The notes: generated by a model from the sequence alone, not told the origin. A stretch of DNA of 64,000 nucleotides from an uncultured Elusimicrobia bacterium (GCA_947306425.1 CAMZGO010000003.1:1-64000), one strand, 5' to 3'; positions 8,181 through 17,627 are shown, counted from the first letter of the stretch. Made by a program: numbers and translations.

Positions 8181-9614
8181 ATGAAAAAGACAGTTTATAC
8201 TTTTATTGCTTTAGTATGTTGTGCATCTTTTGCTTATGCGGCTGCTGCTGACAGGCCTTTAAGAGAAACCGGTAAAGAAGCTGGGTTAATGCTTGATTTA
8301 CAAAAAGTATCTCTGGGGACGCTTGCTAACGTAGAACAAAGAAGGCAGTATATGTCCACAGTGCAACTTGAAAAACAAAGAATTCAGAATTTTACCTTAA
8401 ACATGGTATACGATAATGCCTACACGATATATAAGCAAGGGGATTATCAACGTGCGGCAGAATTGTCAGATGTTATTTTAAGTATAGATCCTAGTATGAA
8501 AAAAGCGCAAACGCTGTCAAATACTGCAACGAAAATGGCGACATACGGAACGATTTCTGAAAAAGAAATCTTGGATATGAAATATAACGAAGCAATAAAT
8601 TTATATAAGCAAGGCCGTTTAGTAGAAGCCCAAAGCAAATTTGAAGAAATATTGGTTTTAGATTCTAATCAGGAAGACGCAAAGAATTGGATTAAGCGTA
8701 TTGATGATGAATTTACAAAAATACATACCCGCCGTGGTTATTATGCTTATAAGCAAGGTGATTATCAAGAAGCTTTAAATCAGTGGTATAATGTTTTAAT
8801 GATTAAAAAAGATGACCCGGCTTTAAATTTAAAAATTGCCGAGGTGGAGAATTTAATCAAAAAAGAAGATAGCCAAAAATCACTTGAGAAGGCTTTTGAT
8901 TATTATTCTAAAGGACGTTTAGTCGACGCCTATAAAGAATTTAACAGGGCCCAAGAAATACAACCCGGTGAGCAACAAACCCAGAAATTCATTGTTCAAC
9001 TTAAGGAAGAAATTGCAAATAATTATTATAATGCCGGGAATAAGGCATATAATGAGAAAAAATATAATACTGCAATCGCAAATTGGCAAGAAGCACAAAA
9101 GTGGGGGTATAGCAAGCAGGATATTTTGCTATTGGTTAAAAATGCACAAAGGGCTAAAAATAAACCGGTAACTAAACCTAAGGATAAAACAACACCTGTA
9201 GTAGTAGAAAATAACAAAACTGAGACAGAAGAAATTCCGGCTGTTTTGCCTGTTGTTCGTACAGCCGATACACCTAAAGGAGAACCTGATAATAAGGTAA
9301 AAGCGGAGACCCCCGCTGCTCCTGTTGCACCGATATCAAAAGAAGATACCTCTGAGAAGCTTCCTCCAATTACCACAGAAGTTGAAGGGGATGAATTCCC
9401 TACGCAAACCATTGTGGAAAAAGCACCTACCAGAGTTTCGGAAGCAGCACGTCAAGAGTCAATTAAGCGTTATCGTTATGGTCTAGCAGCGTTTAGTGAA
9501 GGCAATTACGAAAAGGCGAAAGAAGAATGGCAAGCAGCACTTAATTTGAATCCGGAGAACTCAGATGCTGCTTTAGGTTTAAAAAGAGTTGAGGAAAAAT
9601 ACAGTAACAGGTAA
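8181..9614 (+). CDS. Secreted TPR protein of the Tad locus (TadD-like position)
   Basis: A 477-residue protein with a signal peptide (residues 1-21, ending AYA) and repeated TPR units. The pattern YNEAINLYKQGRLVEAQSKF recurs with variation from about residue 80 to 310. A low-complexity linker rich in Lys, Pro, Thr and Glu (about 330-410) leads to one last TPR near the C-terminus. Tad loci often carry a TPR lipoprotein (TadD) that helps secretin assembly. There is no lipobox cysteine here, so the protein is probably periplasmic and soluble. It is nine bases from tadC and clearly in the same operon. Confidence 0.75.
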   Translation: MKKTVYTFIALVCCASFAYAAAADRPLRETGKEAGLMLDLQKVSLGTLANVEQRRQYMSTVQLEKQRIQNFTLNMVYDNAYTIYKQGDYQRAAELSDVILSIDPSMKKAQTLSNTATKMATYGTISEKEILDMKYNEAINLYKQGRLVEAQSKFEEILVLDSNQEDAKNWIKRIDDEFTKIHTRRGYYAYKQGDYQEALNQWYNVLMIKKDDPALNLKIAEVENLIKKEDSQKSLEKAFDYYSKGRLVDAYKEFNRAQEIQPGEQQTQKFIVQLKEEIANNYYNAGNKAYNEKKYNTAIANWQEAQKWGYSKQDILLLVKNAQRAKNKPVTKPKDKTTPVVVENNKTETEEIPAVLPVVRTADTPKGEPDNKVKAETPAAPVAPISKEDTSEKLPPITTEVEGDEFPTQTIVEKAPTRVSEAARQESIKRYRYGLAAFSEGNYEKAKEEWQAALNLNPENSDAALGLKRVEEKYSNR

Positions 9615-9616
9615 TT

Positions 9617-10726
9617 ATGATTAAAAGAATTAGTACAAGATGGTTTATTTGGTTTACTATAGTCGCTATATATGCGGTTATAGTTGGAGGTTTGTTGTAT
9701 TTTAATTTGTTTAAGAGGGTTTTTGATCTTAATTTACAAAATCAGATTATTGATACAGTTCGTCAAAATGCAAGTACTTTGATTGAAGGGTTGGTATCAA
9801 AAAATTATTTGACTGTACCTGAAAATGAAATTATATCCTCTTGGCCCCGTCAGGATAATAGAATAAGCAATGTAGTTTATTTTAATGGTACCGGTACTGT
9901 CAGATGGCACAAAAATCTTGAACTTTTAGATATGCCGATTGCAGATTATCAAAGGGGCGGTTATTTGGAAACAAATGCCATAGAAGAAGCCGCAAGGACC
10001 GGCAATCCAAGTGTTAAAATAAAGAAAGAAGGCAATTATTATGAAATTGCAATACCTTTAAAGGCTAAAGGAAATAAAATTGCCGGTATAATCAGCGTAG
10101 ATGTTTCAAGAAAGCAAGTTAAAGAAGAAATAAAAAAGGCCTTAACTATGTATTTGGCCGGTTCTGTAGTAATTTTTATTTTAATGGGTTTTGTTCTGTA
10201 TATATTCGTGATACGAAGCGTGACAAATCCACTCCTTCAGCTTGCAGAAGGTATAGAAAATATTTCAACCAAGAGTTTTGTATTAAACTTTTCTTCCAGA
10301 GGCGATGAAATAGGGTTGCTTGCCAAAGCGGTTGAAGGCTTTTTGGGTAAAGTTAAAAAGGAGCTTGAAGAACAAGAAGCAGTAGAGCAAAGCCGCTTTC
10401 ATTATGAACAGGAATGGTGGTCTTCCGTACTTGCAATTACTATTGCAAAAGGAACAAGGGCAATAGTCGTAGATGAAAATAACAATATTATGCATGCCAA
10501 TTTTGAACTAAAAATAGAAAAGGAAGGCCCTATCCATCTTTTAGATATTTTCGGTGGAACACAAAAGGATATTGTCAATATTGTCGGGCAAGCGATGGAT
10601 AATCCCGGCAAAATATTTAAAACGGTTACAAAAAGCGGTAATCGTATTTTTACCATTAAGGCCTTGCAGTTGGCCTCTAAAGGTGGTATAATAAGAACGA
10701 TGATAATTTTGGAACCGAAGAAATAA
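9617..10726 (+). CDS. HAMP-domain membrane sensor without kinase domain
   Basis: A 369-residue protein with two membrane segments (about residues 10-30 and 175-198), a periplasmic domain of about 140 residues between them resembling single-cache sensors, and a HAMP domain after the second segment (RSVTNPLLQLAEGIENIS). A short coiled coil follows, then a C-terminal PAS-like region (VVDENNNIMHANFEL). No HisKA, HATPase, GGDEF or methyl-accepting signature is visible, so it may signal to the separate kinase downstream or to the pilus machine directly. It begins two bases after the TPR gene. The PAS-like call is by pattern only. Confidence 0.65.
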   Translation: MIKRISTRWFIWFTIVAIYAVIVGGLLYFNLFKRVFDLNLQNQIIDTVRQNASTLIEGLVSKNYLTVPENEIISSWPRQDNRISNVVYFNGTGTVRWHKNLELLDMPIADYQRGGYLETNAIEEAARTGNPSVKIKKEGNYYEIAIPLKAKGNKIAGIISVDVSRKQVKEEIKKALTMYLAGSVVIFILMGFVLYIFVIRSVTNPLLQLAEGIENISTKSFVLNFSSRGDEIGLLAKAVEGFLGKVKKELEEQEAVEQSRFHYEQEWWSSVLAITIAKGTRAIVVDENNNIMHANFELKIEKEGPIHLLDIFGGTQKDIVNIVGQAMDNPGKIFKTVTKSGNRIFTIKALQLASKGGIIRTMIILEPKK

Positions 10727-10740
10727 TTTAAGGAGATTAT

Positions 10741-11061
10741 ATGAAAATAGAAATAAAAAATATTAGTTTAAGGTCAATAATACTTTCAGCATTCCCGTTG
10801 TTGATATTTGCCTTATGCTTGGTAAATTATATCTTACAGGTGGCAAGTTTTCCTGGTTTAAGTTTAGTTGAAAGCATTTTGCAAATTATTTTATCAACTT
10901 TGATTGATACAATGGTTTACTTGATTATTATCGTCATAGCAGCTTTTGTATACAATTTGTTCTGTTCTTTCGGCATAAAAGGGCTTACTTTTACACTTGA
11001 AGAGCCTGCTGTCAAAGAAGAGATAAAAGAAGAAATAAAAAAAGAAGAAACAAAAATATAA
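10741..11061 (+). CDS. Small two-helix membrane protein with charged tail
   Basis: A 106-residue protein with two strong hydrophobic segments (about residues 12-33 and 48-75) and a tail alternating glutamate and lysine (EEIKEEIKKEE). The second helix ending with AAFVYNLFCSFGIKGL resembles the small DUF3566-type membrane proteins, whose role is not established. The Tad-locus context suggests an accessory membrane factor. A strong AAGGAG Shine-Dalgarno precedes the start. I do not recognise a specific function. Confidence 0.6.
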   Translation: MKIEIKNISLRSIILSAFPLLIFALCLVNYILQVASFPGLSLVESILQIILSTLIDTMVYLIIIVIAAFVYNLFCSFGIKGLTFTLEEPAVKEEIKEEIKKEETKI

Positions 11062-11074
11062 AGGAGTAACATAC

Positions 11075-12013
11075 ATGAAGAAGTTCCTTACTGTTGTCAT
11101 GGTTTTGACTTTTGCTACCTGTGCTTTCGCTGCAAAAGCCGCAAAATCCACAAAAACCGATACTATTAAAGAAGTACCCGTAATAGTTATTGTTATGGAT
11201 GAGGATGCCACCGGCGGTGTTGATAAAAATTTAAATACCGCTTTGGAACAAATACTTGGTAAAACTATCAAAGTTACAGAAGTTAACCGTTCAGCTGCTT
11301 TACAGGACCCTAAATATCAGGGGCTTAATTTGGACTTTATGCCTTTATATTTAGTTGAAAATAATGCTTTAGTACAAGAAAAATTTGATAGATACGTAAA
11401 GGCTGGGCAAATAAAAGAACATAATGGTCATCTTGTTTTTGAGCATCAAACAAGGAACGGCGTTTATGCAAATAAGGAATTGAGACCGATGGAGCTTGAT
11501 TTGTTTGTTATGTCCCAATGCCCTTTTGGAGTTAGGGCTGAAAATCAAATTATTGACCTTATGAAACTTGAAAAATTGCCCAAAGACTTAAAAATAAATG
11601 TTCGTTATATTGTCAGTCCCGGAAGGAACGGCGAACAGTTCAACAGTTTGCACGGTTCGGCGGAATGGGAAGAAAATGTAAGACAAGTCATAATCCGCGA
11701 AAAATATCCCAAAAAATTTTGGAAATATCTTGAAATAAGAAATAAAGATTACAGAAGTTCTTTGTGGGACCGCGCTGCCGAAGAGGCCGGTATTAACCCT
11801 AGGATTTTTAATAAATATTGGAAATTCGGTCTTGAAAAATTAAAAGAAGATATGGCAATTACCGAGGCTTATAATATATCTGCTTCTCCATCTGTTATTT
11901 GGCAGGGCAGGACAGTAACCGATATGGGTTCTTTAGGTAATATTCCCGGTCTTGAGGGGTTCAAGCAAAATTACGGTGGCACTGCCCAGGCAGCACCGCA
12001 AGGCCAATGTTAA
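11075..12013 (+). CDS. Secreted thioredoxin-fold (DsbA/GILT-like) protein with single active-site cysteine
   Basis: A 312-residue protein with a signal peptide (residues 1-19, ending AFA). The C-terminal half carries LDLFVMSQCPFG (about residue 145), the beta-alpha active-site turn of thioredoxin-fold proteins, a long helical insert and the cis-proline-like ISASPSVIWQG. The usual CxxC is reduced to CPFG, so only one active-site cysteine remains; the other mature cysteine is the last residue. It therefore cannot be a standard dithiol oxidase. Candidate roles are glutaredoxin-like mixed-disulfide chemistry or a chaperone for pilus proteins. It is the last gene before a clear terminator, so it closes the first Tad transcription unit. 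Confidence 0.65.
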   Translation: MKKFLTVVMVLTFATCAFAAKAAKSTKTDTIKEVPVIVIVMDEDATGGVDKNLNTALEQILGKTIKVTEVNRSAALQDPKYQGLNLDFMPLYLVENNALVQEKFDRYVKAGQIKEHNGHLVFEHQTRNGVYANKELRPMELDLFVMSQCPFGVRAENQIIDLMKLEKLPKDLKINVRYIVSPGRNGEQFNSLHGSAEWEENVRQVIIREKYPKKFWKYLEIRNKDYRSSLWDRAAEEAGINPRIFNKYWKFGLEKLKEDMAITEAYNISASPSVIWQGRTVTDMGSLGNIPGLEGFKQNYGGTAQAAPQGQC

Positions 12014-12031
12014 AGAAATTTTAACTTATTT

Positions 12032-12064
12032 AAATTGGGGCATATTTTTATGCCCCAATTTTTA
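12032..12064 (+). terminator. Rho-independent terminator after the first Tad unit
   Basis: A perfect 13-bp stem (arms 12032-12044 and 12049-12061, core GGGGCAT/ATGCCCC) has a four-base loop and is followed by T residues. It sits 19 bp after the thioredoxin-fold gene and before the histidine kinase gene, so it ends the operon that starts near position 73. Confidence 0.85.
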
Positions 12065-12112
12065 TAGATTTCATAAAAAGAAATACCGATTTTATTCTAA
12101 AAAGCGTAGAAT

Positions 12113-13936
12113 ATGAAAAAAGGGCAGTTAAAGAGATTAATTTTCTTTTCTTGTATTTTGGTAGCATTGTTACCTTTGTTTCTTGCTTTCTTTTTTACAT
12201 ATCATTATGAAAGTGCTCTTTTAAAATCAGAAAAATTGGGGGTATTGAAAACTTTAAATCTTACCACAGGTAAGGAGATTGATTCATTTTTCCAAAACAG
12301 TACTCTCCTCCTTAATAATTTTTTAAATATACATACATTACATAATAGGCATGAAATAAGTCCTAAGAATGAATATATATCAAGTTTTATAGAAGAAAGT
12401 GCGGAGTTTGCCTCCCTTGCTTTTTTTGATTCTAATGCACACGAATATGCTTATTTCGGCCCAAAACCAAAATTTAAATATAAACATGAAATAGAAAGCA
12501 CATTAAAAACAGGTGCTTTAACAGTAGGTAATTTAGGGGTAGTAAAGGGTAAAGGCCTAAGTGTTTCAATAGCTTTTAAAAATAGTTTTTTAGATAAAAC
12601 TAACTTTGTGGCTTCACAAATTCCTTTAAGTAATCTAAATAATTATTTGTTAGCGGGGCAGGGCGATAACGATGTTCTTATCTTTACTAAAAAAGGTCTT
12701 TTGATATATTCTTCAAAAGACGGGGTTAATGAGGGAACTTTTGCTGGATATAGAAAGGAAATGGAGATATTGGCCCCGAAAGCTGAGGAAGGGGCCTTGA
12801 TTTCCGTTGAAATGGACGGGCAGCTTGGTGTTCTTTCAGTAAATAATTTAAGCGGCTGGCTAATTTATACATATTTTCCTTTGAACAAGGTGGAAGGAAA
12901 TTTATTTGATATTTATTCCAAATTTTCCAAAGAAATTATTTCAATTGTGGTTATAACTTTAATTTTTGCTTTGCTTATAAGTTTTTATATATCAAGCATT
13001 ATGGTGGAGCCTTTGAACGTCATGGCCAATGCTTTTAACAAAATGGAAGAAGGGAAAGCTGATGAAGTTCAAGATTTACCTTTCCCGAACAATGAAATAG
13101 GTGCTTTATCTTTAGCTTTTGCCAAGATGATTGACTCCCTTAAAATACGTTTTGAAGAACTTGAACAGGAGCGTGAGGATTTGGCCGGCCTTAACCAGTC
13201 ATTACAAATTCGTGTCGGTAGCCGTACTAAGGAATTAAGAACAGCGTTAAATGAATTGATTAAAAAAGAGCGTCTTGCTGCTATAGGGCAGATGGCGTCC
13301 GTAGTAAGCCACGAGATTAAAAATCCTCTTGCCGTTATAAAAAATGCAGTTTATTTGCTTAAAGCGCGGCTAGGTAATAATATAGATGTAAAAATGTCTA
13401 AAAATTTTAAAGTTATTGAGGAAGAAATAAACCAGGCAAACGGCATTATTGAAGAAATTTTGGGTTATGCCAGAACCAGAGAACAAATACTTACAACAAT
13501 TGATTTAAGTTTGTATGCAAGGGAAATTTTATCTTCCTATCCTATACCTAAAAATGTGCAGTTGACAACTTATTTTTATACTGATGATTTGCCTGTAACA
13601 ATAGATAGTGAGGAAATGAAACAAGCGCTTAGAAATGTTATAGCTAATGCCATAGAAGTGATGCAAAAAGGGGGTATGCTTGTCGTAAAAACAAAACTTT
13701 TGAAAGACGGGCGTGCTTCTTTAAGCATTACAGACAGCGGCCCCGGTATACCTGCCAGCTTGCAAGAAAAGATTTTTACACCGTTTTTTACTACAAAAGC
13801 ACGCGGTACCGGTCTTGGGCTTGCAGTAGTTAAGAAAGTATGTGTTAGGAATAAAGTTGACTTTAAATTAAAAAGCGAGGAAGGCAAAGGAACGAAAATA
13901 ACTTTTATTTTCAGTATTGCCAATGCCAATAAATAG
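12113..13936 (+). CDS. Membrane-bound sensor histidine kinase
   Basis: A 607-residue kinase with a membrane helix at about residues 9-30, a large periplasmic sensor (about 31-280, dCache-like), a second helix (about 283-305), a HAMP domain, a coiled coil, and a HisKA domain with the phosphorylated histidine in VSHEIKNPLA (near residue 400). The HATPase boxes are NVIANAIEVM (N), DSGPGIP (G1), FFTTKARGTGLGLAVV (F/G2). It autophosphorylates in response to an envelope signal. It overlaps or abuts the receiver-kinase gene, and a NarL-type regulator follows, so the three probably form a relay. Position inside the Tad locus suggests control of pilus genes. Confidence 0.85.
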   Translation: MKKGQLKRLIFFSCILVALLPLFLAFFFTYHYESALLKSEKLGVLKTLNLTTGKEIDSFFQNSTLLLNNFLNIHTLHNRHEISPKNEYISSFIEESAEFASLAFFDSNAHEYAYFGPKPKFKYKHEIESTLKTGALTVGNLGVVKGKGLSVSIAFKNSFLDKTNFVASQIPLSNLNNYLLAGQGDNDVLIFTKKGLLIYSSKDGVNEGTFAGYRKEMEILAPKAEEGALISVEMDGQLGVLSVNNLSGWLIYTYFPLNKVEGNLFDIYSKFSKEIISIVVITLIFALLISFYISSIMVEPLNVMANAFNKMEEGKADEVQDLPFPNNEIGALSLAFAKMIDSLKIRFEELEQEREDLAGLNQSLQIRVGSRTKELRTALNELIKKERLAAIGQMASVVSHEIKNPLAVIKNAVYLLKARLGNNIDVKMSKNFKVIEEEINQANGIIEEILGYARTREQILTTIDLSLYAREILSSYPIPKNVQLTTYFYTDDLPVTIDSEEMKQALRNVIANAIEVMQKGGMLVVKTKLLKDGRASLSITDSGPGIPASLQEKIFTPFFTTKARGTGLGLAVVKKVCVRNKVDFKLKSEEGKGTKITFIFSIANANK

Positions 13937-13937
13937 T

Positions 13938-15065
13938 ATGACAATAGATAATCAAAAAGCAAAAATTTTAGTGGTTGATGATGACGAGAATTTAAGGGAG
14001 ACATTATCCGAACTTTTGGAATTGGAGGGTTATGATGTCTATCAGGCCGAGGGTGCCAAAGAATGTATGGACCTTGTCAAAAACGATATGTTTAATGTAA
14101 TTTTGATGGACTATAACTTGGGTGACGGAACAGGCCTTGACCTTATAAATGAAATTCGTCGTTTTAACGAAAGAACCCAAATTATAATGATAACTGCGCA
14201 CGCATCCTTAAACGCTGCCGTTAAGGCTATACAGGAAAGCGTTTACGATTTTTTGATGAAACCCGTGGATTTTGATTATTTAAAAAGAACAATCAAAATG
14301 GCACTTGAGAAATTTTATTTGGAACAAAGCAACCGCGCTTTGCTTGCCGAACTTAAAAAGACAAACGCAGATTTAAGTAATTTAAATGCTATGAAAAGCA
14401 AATTCTTTTCAATTGTTTCACATGATTTATCAAATTCTTTAATGGCATTGAATATGAGTTTCCAGATGTTACAGCGTACCATAAAACAGCCCGATGCGGA
14501 CCAAACAAAAAAAATGGGCTATATGGAACAAAGTTTGGGGCAAATTTTTGTGTTAGTAAAAGACCTTGTGGATTGGGCTGCTATTGAGAAAGGCAAACTT
14601 CGTTTAGAGAAACAGGAATTTGAATTAACCTCAATGTTAAAAAGTGCCTTTGAGGTTTTTAAAGAAAAAGCAAAATTAAAAAATATTTTTATGAAATTTG
14701 AAAGTGAAGGGGATTTCTTTGTATTTGGCGACCCAAAAAGAATAAGGCAAGTTATATCAAATATCGTGGAAAACGGCATAAGACATACGAAGGAAGAAGG
14801 CATAATTTCAATTTCGGTAGTGAAAAATGATGATAAAAATGCTAAAGTAATAGTTAAGGATACCGGTGACGGCATAGAGCCTGAGCAAACTAAAGAACTC
14901 TTCAAAAGTTTTTATCAAAGTGCAACGGGCGGCGGGCGTTTGGGCCTTGGCTTATCAATAGCACAGGACATCGTCCAAAATCACGGCGGTAAAATTTGGG
15001 CAGAAAGTGAAGGTAAGGGCTTGGGCTCATCCTTTTGTTTCACTTTACCGCTTATAGATAAATAG
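13938..15065 (+). CDS. Receiver-histidine kinase hybrid (cytosolic)
   Basis: A 375-residue protein from the ATG at 13938, one base after the kinase stop; an in-frame ATG at 13917 would overlap the kinase. Residues 8-125 are a receiver domain with the acidic pair VVDDDEN, phospho-acceptor Asp in LMDYNLGDG and the conserved Lys in FLMKPVDF. A coiled coil then leads to HisKA (FFSIVSHDLSNSLMAL) and HATPase (NIVENGIRHT, DTGDGIEP, LGLGLSIAQDI). It lacks membrane segments. It probably takes phosphate from the membrane kinase and passes the signal to the next protein, but the partner order is inferred. Confidence 0.82.
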   Translation: MTIDNQKAKILVVDDDENLRETLSELLELEGYDVYQAEGAKECMDLVKNDMFNVILMDYNLGDGTGLDLINEIRRFNERTQIIMITAHASLNAAVKAIQESVYDFLMKPVDFDYLKRTIKMALEKFYLEQSNRALLAELKKTNADLSNLNAMKSKFFSIVSHDLSNSLMALNMSFQMLQRTIKQPDADQTKKMGYMEQSLGQIFVLVKDLVDWAAIEKGKLRLEKQEFELTSMLKSAFEVFKEKAKLKNIFMKFESEGDFFVFGDPKRIRQVISNIVENGIRHTKEEGIISISVVKNDDKNAKVIVKDTGDGIEPEQTKELFKSFYQSATGGGRLGLGLSIAQDIVQNHGGKIWAESEGKGLGSSFCFTLPLIDK

Positions 15066-15073
15066 GAGATACT

Positions 15074-15739
15074 ATGGCAACTAAAAAGAAAATCGTAAAA
15101 GTTCTAATCGCTGATGACCAAACATTATTTAGGGAAGGCATCAAAGATGTTTTAACCGGCGAGAAGTGGATTTCTGTCGTTGGTGAGGCAGCAGACGGAG
15201 AGGAAGCGGTGGCCCTTGCCAAAAAGTTAAAACCGGATGTTGTTTTAATGGATATTAAATTACCAAAAATGGACGGTATTACCGCAACCCGCAATATTAA
15301 AAAAGCAGAACCGGGCATAAATATTTTGATGCTTTCTAGTTTTGAAGATGAGGCCCATGTTATGGATGCCGTTCAAGCCGGTGCAAACGGTTATTTATCA
15401 AAAATGTTACCGGCGGCAGAACTTGTGAACTCAATTCGTACTTTTACAACCGAGGGTTTAATGATACCTCAACAGATGATGAGTAAACTTCTTCAAGGTC
15501 TTCGTAAAATGGGGGAACCAAATGCCCCGACACAAGCTATGCTTACCAAAACGGAAGTTAAAGTCCTTGATATGTTAGGCGCAGGCCTCAGCAATAAAGA
15601 ACTTGCTATGGAACTTAATTGTAGTGTTAAGACAATTAAAAACCATTTAAACAGTTCTTTTCATAAATTGGGTGTAACGAGCAGAACGGAAGCAGTTGTA
15701 AAGGCAATAAAACTTGGCATAATATCATCAGAAAAATGA
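15074..15739 (+). CDS. NarL/LuxR-family response regulator
   Basis: A 221-residue protein: receiver domain (residues 10-125, ADDQTLFREG, phospho-acceptor Asp in VVLMDIKLP, FLS-type switch region) and a C-terminal LuxR-type HTH (about 155-215, LTKTEVKVLDML and NHLNSSFHKLGV). It is the only DNA-binding output of the local signalling set and so the likely regulator of Tad genes. Its stop codon overlaps the start of the next small pilin-like gene (ATGA), so regulator and pilin genes are co-translated. Confidence 0.87.
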   Translation: MATKKKIVKVLIADDQTLFREGIKDVLTGEKWISVVGEAADGEEAVALAKKLKPDVVLMDIKLPKMDGITATRNIKKAEPGINILMLSSFEDEAHVMDAVQAGANGYLSKMLPAAELVNSIRTFTTEGLMIPQQMMSKLLQGLRKMGEPNAPTQAMLTKTEVKVLDMLGAGLSNKELAMELNCSVKTIKNHLNSSFHKLGVTSRTEAVVKAIKLGIISSEK

Positions 15740-15903
15740 TAAAAAAAGTATTTAAAATAATAGCAAATAAAAAGGGACAGCAGACGGCAGAATTTTTGCT
15801 TATGCTAGGTTCCATAGTTGCTTTTATTTTGGCTTTTACTATTAGTTTTCATAAGGAATTGGCAGGCGGTTTTTTTACAATAATAGGTAATGTTTTAAGT
15901 TAG
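15736..15903 (+). CDS. Small class III signal-peptide pilin-like protein
   Basis: A 55-residue reading frame that overlaps the response-regulator stop by four bases. The N-terminus ends in KKGQQTAEFLLMLG, the same KKGQ-x3-E processing signature as the pilin at 1258, and is followed by one long hydrophobic helix and a short tail. It is a second Flp/TadE-like minor pilin. Together with the two genes that follow it forms a minor-pilin cassette at the end of the locus. Confidence 0.65.
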   Translation: MIKKVFKIIANKKGQQTAEFLLMLGSIVAFILAFTISFHKELAGGFFTIIGNVLS

Positions 15904-15904
15904 T

Positions 15905-17026
15905 ATGAAAAGGTATTTTAACTACTTAAAAAACCAAAAAGCGCAAATAGTACTTCCGGCAATTTTATTGATACCGACGATTTTGCTGGTCATTTATTTA
16001 TTGTTTGAAACGGCAAAGCTTTCACGTTTTAAAATTCGCAGTCAGTTTGCTTTGGATAGTGCGGCTTTTATTGAACTTACTTCTTATTCTAATTTTTTAA
16101 ATGCAGTTGCTTATGTTAACGGTGCATTTCCTTTTAGGGTATTTCGTGAAAATATGATGTATCCTGTCCCCAAAGAGGAAGAGGATGATTATGAAGGCCC
16201 TCCGGAAATTACCTATTATGATTTATTTTATCAGGCAGGTGCTTTCCCTGCCATGGCTAAACAAGATAGTAACCCTAGGGATGATGCCGGCCGTTGGGAA
16301 TTAAAGTACGTAGAAACCGATAAACAAGAAGATGTGGAAAAGGGTGAAGGCCGCCCTAAAAGTTGGAATACCGATTCGCCGCAAGTCAACGATTGGAAAT
16401 ACGGCATAAATAAACAAGAATGGGTCAAACACTACAAATATGTTTATAATTCGGATGAAGATGAGGACGATAAAGAAAACGGTATCTTTTCCCCTTTGAC
16501 CTTATATATTGCTGTCTATAAAATGTTTGAAAATATTTATGAAAACCAAAAAAAAGTATATGAGCGTTTGACGGCAGGCGGGGAATTTTTTAGGAAAAGT
16601 TATTATTATAACAGTTCTTCTTGTAAATTAAGCCAATGCGGGAAAGAGGGTGTTCGGGCCCTGCAACCCTATAAGTTGGGTTTGGAATCAGTTACTATGA
16701 AAGATATGAATTGGTTTTGGCGTAATTCTAATGACACAGATCCCGGCGCTTTATTACTTACCCATACAAATCCGAAACACGCAAAATTTATGCCTTTATA
16801 TCAATTTTCTTATTTAGATAAACCGACAAAAAGTAAAATTAAAAAAATGTATACCGGTATTGATATAAGAGAACCTATTATTCCACCGGACAATTACTTT
16901 AGGGTAAATCTCAAAAAATATGCAAAGAAACTGCATGTTCGCGCTGCGTTACAATGTACTAATGAAAGCAATAATTGTGTGTGGCCCTATCCCACGCCGA
17001 AATATCAAGTGAGGTTGTTTCCATAA
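15905..17026 (+). CDS. Tad-locus pseudopilin-like protein with large periplasmic domain (TadG-like)
   Basis: A 373-residue protein with a short basic leader, then QKAQIVLPAILLIPTILLVI and a membrane helix (about residues 12-38), as in TadE/TadG-type proteins with a degenerate processing site. The next part (SQFALDSAAFIELTSYSNFLNAVAYVNGA) resembles the start of the TadG/Flp-like soluble domain. The rest is a hydrophilic periplasmic domain rich in Tyr, Asp and Lys, with four cysteines. It starts one base after the small pilin gene and overlaps the next gene by one base (TAATG). The tip-protein role is inferred from position and layout. Confidence 0.6.
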   Translation: MKRYFNYLKNQKAQIVLPAILLIPTILLVIYLLFETAKLSRFKIRSQFALDSAAFIELTSYSNFLNAVAYVNGAFPFRVFRENMMYPVPKEEEDDYEGPPEITYYDLFYQAGAFPAMAKQDSNPRDDAGRWELKYVETDKQEDVEKGEGRPKSWNTDSPQVNDWKYGINKQEWVKHYKYVYNSDEDEDDKENGIFSPLTLYIAVYKMFENIYENQKKVYERLTAGGEFFRKSYYYNSSSCKLSQCGKEGVRALQPYKLGLESVTMKDMNWFWRNSNDTDPGALLLTHTNPKHAKFMPLYQFSYLDKPTKSKIKKMYTGIDIREPIIPPDNYFRVNLKKYAKKLHVRAALQCTNESNNCVWPYPTPKYQVRLFP

Positions 17027-17586
17027 TGTTTACATTTTCTTTTTTACGTTCACGGCGCGGGCAAGCCACTACGGAAGTGGTGCTGCTATTCCCTATCTTT
17101 TTTATTTTGGCACTCTTTATTATTAAAATTTACGGTCTTTTAATTGTATTACAGAAAGCGGAAATAGCATCCGCTTATGCTGCACGCCGTTGGCAGCTTG
17201 AAAGCCATAGGGCCGTTAAATATACGCAGGGATGGGATAAGAACTTTTTAATACCCGACATTAAAAAGAAAGTGCAAGAATATATCGGTTTTACAAATCC
17301 GGCTACGCGCAAATTTTTATCCTTGCGTAAAGTTGATTTGGAAATTAAAAGATACGAAGTCTGGAATTCCGTTACGGTAACTGTTGCGACATATCCTCCG
17401 CGTATACCTTTTTTGTGCAGATATGATAAGCGTGAAATTTGCAAGCGCCCTTACGGCGCGGCTTGTATGCGCGGTTATAATTTTATCTGCGAAACAGGCG
17501 GGATAATACAAGTAGTCAAACAAGTCCCTAACCGTGACAGGCCTATTGGCTTCGTTTTACCGAATTCCGCAAAATCATTGAAATAA
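17026..17586 (+). CDS. TadE-like minor pilin
   Basis: A 186-residue protein with a basic leader ending RSRRGQATTEVVLLFPIFF: glycine-glutamine, then glutamate near +5 and a hydrophobic helix, as in TadE. The soluble part begins AEIASAYAARRW and contains four to five cysteines in the last third (LCRYDKREICKRPYGAACMRG), which suggests disulfides in the periplasm. The ATG at 17026 overlaps the previous stop. It is the last gene of the Tad locus; what follows is a promoter region for an unrelated operon. Confidence 0.65.
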   Translation: MFTFSFLRSRRGQATTEVVLLFPIFFILALFIIKIYGLLIVLQKAEIASAYAARRWQLESHRAVKYTQGWDKNFLIPDIKKKVQEYIGFTNPATRKFLSLRKVDLEIKRYEVWNSVTVTVATYPPRIPFLCRYDKREICKRPYGAACMRGYNFICETGGIIQVVKQVPNRDRPIGFVLPNSAKSLK

Positions 17587-17627
17587 AAGACTATCTTTTT
17601 TGTTCTGTATTATATGCAGTAATAAAT

